DNA of 64,000 nucleotides. It comes from Desulfurivibrionaceae bacterium. Its GTDB lineage: Bacteria; Desulfobacterota; Desulfobulbia; Desulfobulbales; VMSU01. The notes beneath the pieces were generated by a model that worked only from the letters and a program-made list of their open reading frames with translations, did no database searches and was not told the origin of the DNA. Positions 1 through 9,323 of the stretch are shown here, piece by piece. The position numbers and the translations under genes are program-made. The stretch's first letter is position 1, and the number at the start of each line of letters is the position of its first letter. The DNA lies in the NCBI GenBank assembly GCA_030145275.1, contig JAQYVV010000002.1, positions 62,001 to 126,000 on the forward strand, given 5' to 3'.

Positions 1-1
1 G

Positions 2-2137
2 TCTCTCACCTATCACTTGAAGGCCGGACAGTTTCATGAAATTGAGACTTTGCTGCGCCTGCATGGCATGGAGCTACTGGCCAGGAATCGCAATATCACC
101 TTAAGTGGAATTTTGAGCGCCATTCCAGAAGAGATCATGAACCAATCCGCCTGGCTCAGTCTCTATGCTGGCATGGCTGTTCTTGATCTGGATCCGGAGA
201 CCGCTTTTCCCATCCTCACTAAGTCTATGGCTATGTTTGCGGAGCAAGGTGATGAGATTGGTGAACTGTTGGCGGGCTCGCAAATACTCTATAGCCACTT
301 TTGTTTTACGGCATTATACGAGAAGGGGGCGCAGCTTCTGCCCAGAATCCAAGAACTCTATTATAAGGTTTCCGAAGAGTTACCGCTCTATGCCAAGATC
401 GTGGTGGCAAAAAATATTGCCTGGACTGCCATGATTATGAAGGGTGATATCGCCATGTCCCGACGTTTTTCCGATATTGCCCTGGAGCTCTCCCAGCGCC
501 ATCGCATCTATAACTTTACTGCTGGCACCCTTTTGTCTAGAGGATTTGACTACCTGCTCACCACCCAACTGAGCGCTGCAATAGCCACTGCTGAGCAGGC
601 CTATGATTTTATCCACCATGAGCATGTCAGCAAGATTAACCGCATGGCCTTGGCCACCTACCTTCACAACCTGGCTGACGGCCTGGGTGATGTTCACAGC
701 GTTCGCCAATATAAGGCTTTTATGTTGCAATTATTTGGGGCGGACTTTTTTTATAGGACTTTATTTGGCATCACTGTGAAAATTTGGGATATTAGCATTG
801 CTATAGCAGAAGATCGCTTAGGTGGGGCCCACGAGTTACTGCACCAGGCCGGACAACTCGGAGCCACTGCCCGCAACCCTCATATGCAAAGCCAGTTCCT
901 TCATTGGCAGGCCTACATTGCCGCTTTGGAAGGCAATGAGAACGAGGCCTGCAAGGCGGCGGAGGAGTCTCTGCGGCTGCGAAAAATTTCCGGCAGTCCG
1001 TTTTTTATAAATATCAATCTACTCATTCTTGGCGCAGCTTACACCTTGCTGGAAAGATGGCAGGAGGCAGAGGCTCTGCTCGACGAATCTATTGAATTAG
1101 GGGGGCAGCTCAAGGCCTTGGCACCGCTTGCCTTTGCCCATCTGTACCGGGGCTACCTTAAACTCCAGAAAGATGGGGTGGCAGCTGCTCGTGATGACCT
1201 AGAGCAAGGCTTATCTTTAATGCGGCAAAACAATGTCGTCTATTTCTTTAGCTGGTCACCGCAAATAATGAAACCGCTCTTGCAAACTGCAATTCGTGAA
1301 AGAATTGAAACTGATTATGCCGAAAAATTAGCACGGGAACGTCTGGATCTTAAAATCTTGGCGGATGGAGAAATACTACCGCTATTGAACATCCAAGTAT
1401 TGGGTGGTTTTACCTTGAAGCTAGGAGGCAAGGTCATCTGTCGCGGCGATGAACTCACTCCTTCACAGCGGCAGCTTTTGGCCATGCTTTTTAGCAGCCC
1501 TGATCAATGCAGCAGTCTCGATGTTATTCAGTTGAAGATTTGGCCGGATAGCCCACCCAACAAGGCTAGAAGTGCCCTTGATTCCCAAATTTCACGATTG
1601 CGAAAATTTTTGGCTGATCGCTGTCACCCATACCACCTTAAACACTATTTAGTGGTTGGCAAAGGTTTGGCTAAACTGCAAAACTGCCGGATTGATGCCC
1701 TGGATTTTATGAATCTTGCCAGAAAGGGGTTGGCCCATAGCCGTCAACAACAGTGGTGGCAGGCCAATAATTGTTTTAGCAAGGCAATGTCTTTCTGGCA
1801 GCAAGGAAGTTTCGGCAGCGAAATCTTGGGTATCGATGAGGCTTACGATTTCAGCCTCCGACTCAAGAGCCTGCTGACGGAAAGCGCTATCGCCTGGGGT
1901 GATCATTTACAAAATACTGGACGGTTAAACGAGGCCCTGCAGGTTACTGAACAGGCTTGGCATAATAATCTCGCCTCCACAGAGTTAGTCAAGGCCATTT
2001 TTAGTTTACATCTCCACAATAATGATCTGGCCCAGGCCCGCAACCTCCTTAAGCAGTACGCTGGGATTTTGGAGCGAGAGGGATACGAAGGGGAGGAGAT
2101 AGAGGAGCTTTGCAAGGATATTCGTGAGCAGGTTTGA
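2..2137 (+). CDS. MalT/SARP-like transcriptional regulator, 5' truncated by window edge
   Basis: The reading frame is open to the first base, and the first possible start (a TTG at 17) lies inside a sequence that reads on upstream, so the N-terminus, probably with an AAA/STAND ATPase domain, is outside the window. The visible ~711 residues are mostly TPR-like helical repeats typical of the MalT/LuxR family. From about residue 455 comes an OmpR-type winged helix (LLNIQVLGGFTLKLGGKV, then LTPSQRQLLAMLF and SALDSQISRLRKFL), followed by a C-terminal TPR block of the bacterial transcriptional activator domain (BTAD) type. This order is that of SARP-like activators rather than MalT itself, which ends in a LuxR HTH. 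The inducer and targets cannot be read from the sequence. The next gene on the same strand is a sensor kinase, 156 bases on. Confidence 0.8.
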   Translation, partial: SLTYHLKAGQFHEIETLLRLHGMELLARNRNITLSGILSAIPEEIMNQSAWLSLYAGMAVLDLDPETAFPILTKSMAMFAEQGDEIGELLAGSQILYSHFCFTALYEKGAQLLPRIQELYYKVSEELPLYAKIVVAKNIAWTAMIMKGDIAMSRRFSDIALELSQRHRIYNFTAGTLLSRGFDYLLTTQLSAAIATAEQAYDFIHHEHVSKINRMALATYLHNLADGLGDVHSVRQYKAFMLQLFGADFFYRTLFGITVKIWDISIAIAEDRLGGAHELLHQAGQLGATARNPHMQSQFLHWQAYIAALEGNENEACKAAEESLRLRKISGSPFFININLLILGAAYTLLERWQEAEALLDESIELGGQLKALAPLAFAHLYRGYLKLQKDGVAAARDDLEQGLSLMRQNNVVYFFSWSPQIMKPLLQTAIRERIETDYAEKLARERLDLKILADGEILPLLNIQVLGGFTLKLGGKVICRGDELTPSQRQLLAMLFSSPDQCSSLDVIQLKIWPDSPPNKARSALDSQISRLRKFLADRCHPYHLKHYLVVGKGLAKLQNCRIDALDFMNLARKGLAHSRQQQWWQANNCFSKAMSFWQQGSFGSEILGIDEAYDFSLRLKSLLTESAIAWGDHLQNTGRLNEALQVTEQAWHNNLASTELVKAIFSLHLHNNDLAQARNLLKQYAGILEREGYEGEEIEELCKDIREQV

Positions 2138-2197
2138 TTGGTGCCTTTTTCAAATTACCTTGACTCTTCTTCTTCCAATTTGAATTAAAATTATGGA

Positions 2198-2214
2198 TAG
2201 TATATCATATACTA
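2198..2214. promoter_or_regulatory. Perfect 17-bp palindrome, candidate operator
   Basis: TAGTATAT-C-ATATACTA is a perfect inverted repeat with 8-bp arms. It lies about 80 bases before the sensor kinase start at 2294 and about 60 bases after the regulator stop. The symmetry and AT-richness suit a repressor or activator site. The binding protein is unknown. Confidence 0.35.
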
Positions 2215-2234
2215 ACGTAGTGGTTACTTTACTT

Positions 2235-2266
2235 ATCATCAGATCATCAGATCATCGGATCATCGG
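2235..2266. repeat. Four tandem copies of an 8-nt unit upstream of sensor kinase
   Basis: The sequence holds ATCATCAG twice and then ATCATCGG twice, head to tail. It sits between the 2198-2214 palindrome and the ribosome-binding region of the kinase at 2294. The array is outside the coding sequence, so a change in copy number would alter promoter or leader spacing, not the reading frame. Confidence 0.7.
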
Positions 2267-2293
2267 TAATAATTAATTTGTAAAGGTTGTGAT

Positions 2294-5275
2294 ATGAAAT
2301 CACTAAGCTTGGGGTCGATAAGCAGAAATCTAGCTTTGCTGGTAATACTGGCTGTTCTGCCTGCCTTGGCTATTATTTTGTATAACGGCATGGAGCAGCG
2401 ACAGCGTTCGATAGAAAATGCCAAGCAAGATGTCTTGCTCCTGACCAATACCATGGCCGAAGCTCAGGAAGATATTGTTAACTCAGTCAGGCAAGTTCTC
2501 TCCACTTTGTCCCTGCTTCCCCAGACTCAGGCCTTGGATATCCAGGCATGCAATAAAATTATTAAAGCCGTGCTGGAGAAAAATACCGATTATCTCAATA
2601 TCGCATTAACGGATCTCAACGGTGAAGTATTAGTTTCGGGAAAGCCTATTGCGCAAGCAAATCTAGCGGATCGTAAGCATTTTCGCGATGCTCTGGAGAG
2701 GAAAGACTTCGTTGTTGGTGAGTATATCATCTCCAGGGTTGGGACGTCGGTTCCCGTATTTCCCTTTGCCTATCCAGTGCTTGACAAAAAAGGCAGGCCT
2801 CTAGCCGTTTTGACTATGGTCATCAAGCTAGATCGTTTTTCCCGCTTCCATGACGTCTTAATCCTGCCAGAGAAATCCTTTATCGCCATGACTGACCACC
2901 AGGGGGTCAGGCTGTTTTATTATCCCCCCAGCGAAGATACCAACCCCGTTGGCAAATCGATCAAAGCCAAGTCTTGGGAAATAGCAAGTAAAGCGCAGGA
3001 GCCTGGGATATTCATCGGCCAAGGCTCCGACGGTGTTCGCCGGATATTTGCCTTCGAGCAAGTTCGTCTTAGCCCCGCCGACTCTCCCTACCTCTACGTA
3101 TGGACAGGTACGCCTGAAGCCCATTTTCTTGCGCCTGCCAATGCGGCCTTAACCAGGAACCTGCTGCTCTTGCTCATGGCCACGCTATTGTCTCTCTTTA
3201 TTTCCTGGGTAATTGGAAAACACACACTCATTGGCCCCATAAAAAGACTTGTGGCCTTGACGCAAAACTTTGCCGAAGGAAACTTCGAAGCCGGTAGAGA
3301 GCAGCTCATTTCCAAAGATGAGTTTGGTACCTTGAACAAGGCCTTTCTGGATATGGCAGATGCTCTGAGCAGGAACCAAAGGACACTGCGTAACAACGAA
3401 GCACGATTCCGACTGCTGATGGACAGCCTGAATGCACTTGTTTATGTTGCTGACATGCAGACATACGAAGTCATATTTATCAACGAGTATGGAAAAAAGA
3501 CATTTGGTGACATTACCGGCAAAATTTGTTGGCAGAGTCTTCAAAAAAATAAAAGCGGGCCTTGCCACTTCTGCACTAATAAATATCTTCTGGATGAGAA
3601 CGGCCAACCAGGAGAGGTATACTCCTGGGAATTTAGCAATACCAAAACCGGACAATTTCTTTATGTGCAGGACAGGGCAATACAATGGCTTGATGACCGT
3701 ATAGTCAGGCTGGAGGTTGCCATGGATATATCGGGGGAAAAACTGGCCGAAACCAAACTGGCAGAAGAATCAGAACGTTTGGCTGTGACCTTAAGAAGCA
3801 TAGGGGATGGTGTTATTACCACCGATTTCTCAGGTGATATTGTTTTGTTGAATACGGTTGCCGAGGAACTTACGGGATGGAGCAGTGAAGAAGCTGTTGG
3901 GCGGTCTGTGGAAGAGGTTTTTCATATTATCAATGAACAGACCAGGGAAGTATGTGGAAATCCAGTCACACAAGTTATTCGCAGAGGCCAGGTTGTTGGA
4001 CTAACCAATCCTGCAGTTCTGGTGGCAAGAGATGGTCTTGAGCGGAACATTGGCCACAGAGGTGCCCCGATCCTTGATGCCAACAACAATATTATAGGGG
4101 TGGTACTCGTCTTTAGAGATATAAGTGAACAGCTTAAGGCAGAAAAAGAGCTTCTAAAAGCCCGAAAAATTGAGTCCATCGGTGTGCTGGCCGGTGGCAT
4201 TGCCCACGACTTTAACAATATTCTTGCTGCCATTTTAGGAAACATCAACCTGGCCCTTTTCGATCCAGATTTGAAAGACAAAACAAAAAAACTCTTGTCC
4301 GAGGCTGAAAAGGCATCATTCAGGGCAAAAGACCTGACTCAACAGTTGCTGACTTTTGCCAAAGGAGGAGAACCTGTTAAAGAAGCATCTTCTCTTGAAA
4401 ATGTTATTAAAGATTCAGCAAATTTTGTACTTCACGGCGATCAAGTTGCCTGTCGCTACGATATTCCTGAAGATTTATGGATTGTCGACATTGATAAAGG
4501 CCAAATAAGCCAGGTGATCCAAAATATTGTTCTTAATGCCAGTCATGCGATGCCTGGGGGGGGAACTGTCGCAATTTGCTGTGAGAATTTTCTTTCTGGT
4601 GATGATCATGCTTACCCTTTATTAAAGAAAGGTAGATTTGCAAAAATAAGTATTCAGGATAGCGGTATTGGCATGCCTGCAAATGTTGTGGAAAAAATAT
4701 TTGATCCATATTTCTCAACAAAACATGAAGGGAGCGGACTTGGCCTTGCCATAACTCAATCCATAATAAACAAGCACGGTGGTTATATCTTTGTAGAATC
4801 TTCTTCTGGTGTTGGTACTACTTTTACTCTTTATCTTCCGGCCTCAGAACAGGAAAAAGTGCAGAGTCATAAACTTGAAGACCATAGCAAAGCATCCGTG
4901 CAGGCAAAAATACTGATAATGGATGATGAAAGAATGGTCCAAGCCGTAGCTGAGGCTATGCTGGTGAAATTAGGGCACGAAGTTGTACTCTCTGCAAATG
5001 GCGAGGAGGCTATAAAATTGTATCAGGAGTCCATGACCTCAGGAAAATGTTTTGATTTGGTAATCATGGACCTAACCATTCCAGGAGGCATGGGCGGGGA
5101 AGATGCCGTGCGTGGAATTCTCGACCTTAACCCAAAGGCCAAGGTTATTGTTTCCAGTGGCTACTCAAATGACCCGATTATGGCAAATTGTGCTGATTTT
5201 GGTTTTTGCTCAGCAATTGTAAAACCATATCAGCTACAAGAACTGTCCAGAGTGGTTGGCCAGATCGTTGATTGA
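2294..5275 (+). CDS. Hybrid sensor histidine kinase (dCache-HAMP-PAS-PAS-HisKA-HATPase-REC)
   Basis: Membrane-bound sensor of 993 residues. TM1 is at about 10-30 and TM2 at about 290-308; between them is a periplasmic region of dCache type. HAMP follows (about 310-360), then two PAS domains (about 370-480 and 495-620). The first PAS carries a CHFC cysteine motif that could bind metal or sense redox state. The HisKA box GGIAHDFNN puts the phospho-acceptor at His638. The ATPase domain has the G-boxes DSGIGMP and GSGLGLA. The C-terminal receiver has acidic DDE and phospho-acceptor Asp926 (VIMDLTIP). No DNA-binding output is present, so signal must go on to another protein by phosphorelay. The ATG is preceded by AAAGG. 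No cognate regulator is adjacent; the Fe-S protein at 5413 is the next gene. Confidence 0.9.
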   Translation: MKSLSLGSISRNLALLVILAVLPALAIILYNGMEQRQRSIENAKQDVLLLTNTMAEAQEDIVNSVRQVLSTLSLLPQTQALDIQACNKIIKAVLEKNTDYLNIALTDLNGEVLVSGKPIAQANLADRKHFRDALERKDFVVGEYIISRVGTSVPVFPFAYPVLDKKGRPLAVLTMVIKLDRFSRFHDVLILPEKSFIAMTDHQGVRLFYYPPSEDTNPVGKSIKAKSWEIASKAQEPGIFIGQGSDGVRRIFAFEQVRLSPADSPYLYVWTGTPEAHFLAPANAALTRNLLLLLMATLLSLFISWVIGKHTLIGPIKRLVALTQNFAEGNFEAGREQLISKDEFGTLNKAFLDMADALSRNQRTLRNNEARFRLLMDSLNALVYVADMQTYEVIFINEYGKKTFGDITGKICWQSLQKNKSGPCHFCTNKYLLDENGQPGEVYSWEFSNTKTGQFLYVQDRAIQWLDDRIVRLEVAMDISGEKLAETKLAEESERLAVTLRSIGDGVITTDFSGDIVLLNTVAEELTGWSSEEAVGRSVEEVFHIINEQTREVCGNPVTQVIRRGQVVGLTNPAVLVARDGLERNIGHRGAPILDANNNIIGVVLVFRDISEQLKAEKELLKARKIESIGVLAGGIAHDFNNILAAILGNINLALFDPDLKDKTKKLLSEAEKASFRAKDLTQQLLTFAKGGEPVKEASSLENVIKDSANFVLHGDQVACRYDIPEDLWIVDIDKGQISQVIQNIVLNASHAMPGGGTVAICCENFLSGDDHAYPLLKKGRFAKISIQDSGIGMPANVVEKIFDPYFSTKHEGSGLGLAITQSIINKHGGYIFVESSSGVGTTFTLYLPASEQEKVQSHKLEDHSKASVQAKILIMDDERMVQAVAEAMLVKLGHEVVLSANGEEAIKLYQESMTSGKCFDLVIMDLTIPGGMGGEDAVRGILDLNPKAKVIVSSGYSNDPIMANCADFGFCSAIVKPYQLQELSRVVGQIVD

Positions 5276-5341
5276 CGCTAATATTCATGTCTTCCCCAGC
5301 GTTTTAATCTCGTGGCAGCAATTAAGTAAGATACATTTTTT

Positions 5342-5400
5342 GTAACTATTCAGGTAGAGCCCCAAAACGGGCATAACCACCGAATTGTAACTATTCAGGG
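5342..5400 (+). repeat. Intergenic repeat, GTAACTATTCAGG family, short copy
   Basis: GTAACTATTCAGG occurs twice here in direct orientation, about 45 bases apart. The stretch between them is almost the same as 31897-31956 after thiF (both contain GCATAACCACCGAATTGTAA). The copy ends about 12 bases before the GTG start of the Fe-S protein, and its terminal GGGAG may serve as that gene's ribosome-binding site. Confidence 0.75.
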
Positions 5401-5412
5401 AGCATTAGGACA

Positions 5413-6228
5413 GTGTGTGAATTTTGTACCAAACATGGCGATGGGCAGATCTGGTTTAAAAATGCGGCAAATTATGGCAATGACCTGATGGCTGATCTCA
5501 ATCGGCGTCGCTATATCAAAGATTTTTTCAATAACACTATTGAGGAGGGGATCGTCACCATCGGGCGGCTCGAAACCATCTATCAGAAAAAGAAAAGTCT
5601 GCCGGATCGCTTGGTTCGTCAAATGGTAGATAAGGCCGGGGAGGAGCATTTCGGCCAGGTTGTGACTATCGAGGATATCAGGGAAATTGTCGGAAGGGCG
5701 GCAACCGTTGTCAGAATACCCTGCGCTTGCCGCTGGGCGGCGCTGAAGAAAGAGGCCCGCTGCTGTTACAGTGTTAGCTATACCCCTGAAACTTGGTACC
5801 AGGACCTTGATATGAGCTATTTCGGCACCGCTCCGGACATGGGGTTGGAGAGCGTCAGCCCGGAGACCGCAATCGGTCAGATGGAGGCGTTGGAGAAAGA
5901 TGGGGCCGTCCATACTATCTGGACCATGATCACTCCCTTTATTGGTGCCATCTGTAATTGCCAGCCCGGTGATTGTCTTGGCCTGCGGACCCTTGCCATT
6001 GACGTAGAAACAATGTATCGCGGTGAAGAGATGGCTGTGGTCGATACCTCGCTATGCAATGGTTGCGGTTTATGTCAGGAAGTCTGTCATTTTAACGCCA
6101 TAAGCAGCAACGGGTCGGGCGAAAAATGTCGGGCGGATATCAATTCTGAAAAATGTTTCGGCTGCGGTTTATGCCGCAACAGTTGCCCCCAGGATGCACT
6201 CAGCATGATGACTCGTAGCTTGCGGTAA
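5413..6228 (+). CDS. Cysteine-rich protein with C-terminal 2x[4Fe-4S] ferredoxin domain
   Basis: 271 residues, GTG start (reads MCEFCTKHG) with GGGAG about ten bases upstream. The C-terminal ~60 residues are a classical two-cluster ferredoxin: CNGCGLCQEVCHF and CFGCGLCRNSCPQ. The N-terminal two thirds carries additional cysteine groups (MCEFC, PCACRW, RCCYS, CNCQPGDC) that could hold another cofactor. No signal peptide or membrane segment is seen, so it is probably cytoplasmic. It appears monocistronic between a sensor kinase and a convergent protease. The family is not one I can name beyond 4Fe-4S binding protein; a role in electron transfer or redox sensing is inferred from the clusters only. 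Confidence 0.75.
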   Translation: MCEFCTKHGDGQIWFKNAANYGNDLMADLNRRRYIKDFFNNTIEEGIVTIGRLETIYQKKKSLPDRLVRQMVDKAGEEHFGQVVTIEDIREIVGRAATVVRIPCACRWAALKKEARCCYSVSYTPETWYQDLDMSYFGTAPDMGLESVSPETAIGQMEALEKDGAVHTIWTMITPFIGAICNCQPGDCLGLRTLAIDVETMYRGEEMAVVDTSLCNGCGLCQEVCHFNAISSNGSGEKCRADINSEKCFGCGLCRNSCPQDALSMMTRSLR

Positions 6229-6374
6229 GGAGGTCTCCAGGGCTGCTAGTGCAGTTCATCTGTAGCGGTTCCGTGGGACATTACTTGGGCCAATTATGGC
6301 AATATGCCGATTTTCAGATTTATGCCTCCAGGTAGAGGTCGCAGCATAGAATTATCCCAATCAGTTTTTCGGGT

Positions 6375-8603
6375 CTAAGGAACCTCAATGGAATTGCTTG
6401 CAGTCGGATTCGCCTCAGGGTCATAAGTCCAGCCCAGGCCTTCAACATCAGTCACATTGAAGGTAAAGGTGGTCCCTGCTGCGGCGTTCTTTACTTCATC
6501 AGACTCCAAGGTTATGGCGCCGGCTATGTCGGTTAGCCCCAGATCGGCATCAGTGGTGGCGCTGCTCCAGGAGCCGTACACCGTCACTCCGTCTACTGGT
6601 GCGCCGTTGGCATTCTCAATGGTGATGGTTGCATAGGCCTTTATGAATGCATTTCTACCTGCTTGCTTGGTGCTGAGCCCCATCACGATGCTTCCCACAT
6701 ACAACTCTGAAGCGATCACTTCCTCTGTAACGGTCACTATTGCCGTATCTGTATCTGTCAGGCCGCCATTATCCGTGACTGTTAAGATGGCTGTATAGCT
6801 TCCCGCAGCTTGGTAAGCATGGGTAACAACAACGCCGCTGCCTGTAGATCCATCGCCGAAGTCCCAGCTGTATGCAGCGATGCCGTCATTAAAGTCGTTG
6901 TCGTACGAGTCCGAAGCATCAAAGTCCACAGAATCACCTTCCTGTACCGTCCAGTCCGGCCCGGCATCCGCCACAGGAGGATCATTAACCTCCTCAATAA
7001 AAGCGGTAGTCTGTACCGGAGAGGAATCCACTCTGCCGTCATTAACAATAAGAGTCACCGTATACTCTCCGCCGGCTGTGTACGTATGGGTAGGTGTTGG
7101 GCCCGCCCCGCTTGCACCGTCGCCGAAATCCCACCTGTAGGTCAGCGTGTCATTGTCCGGGTCAAAGGAGCCGGAACCATCAAGTGACACCGCAATATCT
7201 TCTGTGCCATAATAAGGGCCATTGATTTCTGCCTCTGGAGGCTCATTAGGCTCCGGTTCATAATTCAAGGCCGCGGCGGCATCGACTATGCCATAGCCAT
7301 AGGCTGGATCCCAGCCTTCCCCCCCCTTGTCTTCTGCCGTGGACTGTAACACTTCCCGTATCGCATCCGGAGTTGTTGCAACATCATGGGCTATCAGCAG
7401 GGCTGCCACACCGCTTACATGGGGCGCGGCCATGGAAGTCCCCTGGTAAAACCAGTAGCCGAAATCAGTAGGACTGTCGCCAAAAGTCTGCTGGAGCACT
7501 CCGTCAACGTACCCGTCAACGTTCTGGTCAACACCCGTGTCGCCGCCAGGGGCTGTCAGGTCCAGAGAATCACCCCCGTTGGAATAATACGTCACTTCTT
7601 CATCATACCTGGTGGCTCCGACTGCTATACAATAGGCATTATAGGCGGCGGGATAACCTACCACAGTTGCAGAGCCGTCATTTCCAGAGGAACAAACGAT
7701 GCTAACGCCTTTACCATGGGCGTAGGCAACGGCTGCCTCCAAGGTATCCGACCCGGCGGCGCCGCCTAAACTCATATTGATAACATCGGCGCTATTATCA
7801 GCAGCAAAATATATGCCGTTGGCAATATCGTAATGAGTACCAGAACCTCTGCTGTCCAGTACTTTTACCGGCATAATGGAGGCATTGAAAGCGATCCCAG
7901 CTGTACCCTCGCCATTATTGGTGCTTTGAGCAATGGTTCCTGACACATGAGTGCCGTGGCCTTCATCGTCATTGGGATGTGCATCATCATTCACAAAGTC
8001 ATAGCCAGCCACAAAACTGGTTGATGCCAGGTCAGGGGCCTGTTGATACGTGATAGAGGTGTATTTTCCGCTCCGCCCAATCGGGACGCCAATATCTTGA
8101 TAATCTTCATATGCCACCCCGGTGTCTATCACTGCAACGACAACACCATCGCCCTGGGAAATATCCCACGCCGTTTCCATATTGATCCCACCATAATCAG
8201 GATTATCCATATGCCACTGAAGATCGTAGTGCTCATCGCTTGGAAGCATGGACGCAGACGCAATAAAGTTGGGCTCGGCATATTCTACATTGGGATTTCT
8301 TTTGTAAATTTCCACCATCTCTGCGACCGTTTTTCCCTTGGGGATCTTAAGTCTCTTGAGACCAGTAAAACGGCTGGCGGAGAGCACAGAGGCCCCGTGT
8401 CGCACATTTATTTCAGCAACGACACTACCGCTGACTCCGGGCTTGAACTTGATCAGGATCTCGCCCGGGACCCATCCCGGTCCCTGGGTGGTTCTCACCC
8501 CGTCTTTCACAAAAAAATCCTGCCCAAAACTTATACCGGCAAAACCAAGAAGCAAAAGTATCGCAAATGCCATTGTTAGGTTTTTGTTTAACGTTTTCAT
8601 CAT
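6375..8603 (-). CDS. Secreted subtilisin-like serine protease (S8) with two PKD domains
   Basis: 742 residues. A signal peptide (about 1-27, hydrophobic AFAILLLLGFAGISFG) is followed by a fervidolysin/I9-like propeptide with GEILIKFKPGV. The S8 catalytic domain (about 130-460) has the full triad motifs: VVAVIDTGVAYED (Asp), GHGTHVSGTIA (His) and GTSMAAPHVSG (Ser). Two PKD domains follow (about 465-640, marked by YRWDFGDGAS and YSWDFGDGST), then a C-terminal beta-rich domain of about 110 residues. PKD domains in extracellular peptidases usually aid adhesion or substrate access. The start MMKTLNK has GAGGATAAG directly upstream. It is convergent with the Fe-S protein gene. Its likely role is extracellular protein breakdown, which would feed the amino acid catabolic genes further on; that link is inference. 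Confidence 0.92.
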   Translation of the reverse strand: MMKTLNKNLTMAFAILLLLGFAGISFGQDFFVKDGVRTTQGPGWVPGEILIKFKPGVSGSVVAEINVRHGASVLSASRFTGLKRLKIPKGKTVAEMVEIYKRNPNVEYAEPNFIASASMLPSDEHYDLQWHMDNPDYGGINMETAWDISQGDGVVVAVIDTGVAYEDYQDIGVPIGRSGKYTSITYQQAPDLASTSFVAGYDFVNDDAHPNDDEGHGTHVSGTIAQSTNNGEGTAGIAFNASIMPVKVLDSRGSGTHYDIANGIYFAADNSADVINMSLGGAAGSDTLEAAVAYAHGKGVSIVCSSGNDGSATVVGYPAAYNAYCIAVGATRYDEEVTYYSNGGDSLDLTAPGGDTGVDQNVDGYVDGVLQQTFGDSPTDFGYWFYQGTSMAAPHVSGVAALLIAHDVATTPDAIREVLQSTAEDKGGEGWDPAYGYGIVDAAAALNYEPEPNEPPEAEINGPYYGTEDIAVSLDGSGSFDPDNDTLTYRWDFGDGASGAGPTPTHTYTAGGEYTVTLIVNDGRVDSSPVQTTAFIEEVNDPPVADAGPDWTVQEGDSVDFDASDSYDNDFNDGIAAYSWDFGDGSTGSGVVVTHAYQAAGSYTAILTVTDNGGLTDTDTAIVTVTEEVIASELYVGSIVMGLSTKQAGRNAFIKAYATITIENANGAPVDGVTVYGSWSSATTDADLGLTDIAGAITLESDEVKNAAAGTTFTFNVTDVEGLGWTYDPEANPTASNSIEVP

Positions 8604-8744
8604 CTTATCCTCATTTTAGGTAATAAAGTGTTTTTTTGAGAGTTCATAAAATAAATATAATGATTTTGAGCTTCATCAATTGAATATAAGAACAAAAAAG
8701 ATGCAAAATTTACACCGGCATGGGCACAAAACTATAATCCCTAA

Positions 8745-8981
8745 TACTGGCGGGTTTTATGGCTAACAATACCAGGCGTTGTTATTGTCATTGTTGACCC
8801 AAAATTACTGGAATTGCGGAAAAAAGTTCGGGAGGCCGGAAAAAATAGGAGGTTTGCGGGAGGGCAAGATGAGATTTCTGAGCTTACGGAAATTGATGGT
8901 TTCCCTTACTTAAGGTTTATCAAGCCGATGATCACCAAGCCTGATATGCCAATCATCATTTGCACAGGTTTCAGTGCTTGA
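8745..8981 (+). pseudogene. Degenerate fragment of a sensor kinase
   Basis: This frame reads a hydrophobic segment (LWLTIPGVVIVIV), a linker of the type found before or in HAMP-like regions (RRFAGGQDEISELTEI), and then jumps to KPDMPIIICTGFSA before a stop. The last part nearly matches the receiver domain of the intact kinase at 9324-12101 (RPDMPIILCTGFSA). A membrane segment joined directly to a receiver tail, with no start codon and nothing between, looks like an internally deleted kinase gene. Nothing recognisable was seen from 8982 to 9323, apart from AT-rich spacer before the convergent kinase. Confidence 0.5.
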
Positions 8982-9323
8982 CCGCTAGTATTATCTGACC
9001 CACTTGTGCTAAGCGGACATGGGTGGCTTTATTAGGGCGGTCAGTGACAACCATGGGCAATTCAAGGCAAAGCTTTGAATTATCTTGTAAGTCAGCATCT
9101 ATTGAACTCATTTTTCTTTCAATAGAATACAGGGATGAGCTTACTTATTAATCCCTCAAGGATGCTGCAATTATTCATCAACAGGATAACACACCATATA
9201 AACAGGTAATTTTCACGTTAACATTGCCACATCCAATCTCAGTATTTTTTAATTTAAGTGCTGTTACCTGGGCGTTTTAAATGTAGTGGCAAGGGCTTTC
9301 AATTTAGAAAGTCCTTCAACAGT

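Noticed and set aside
6810-7769. Open frames on the plus strand opposite the protease
   Set aside because: They overlap a gene with full catalytic motifs, have no recognisable product, and lack ribosome-binding sites.
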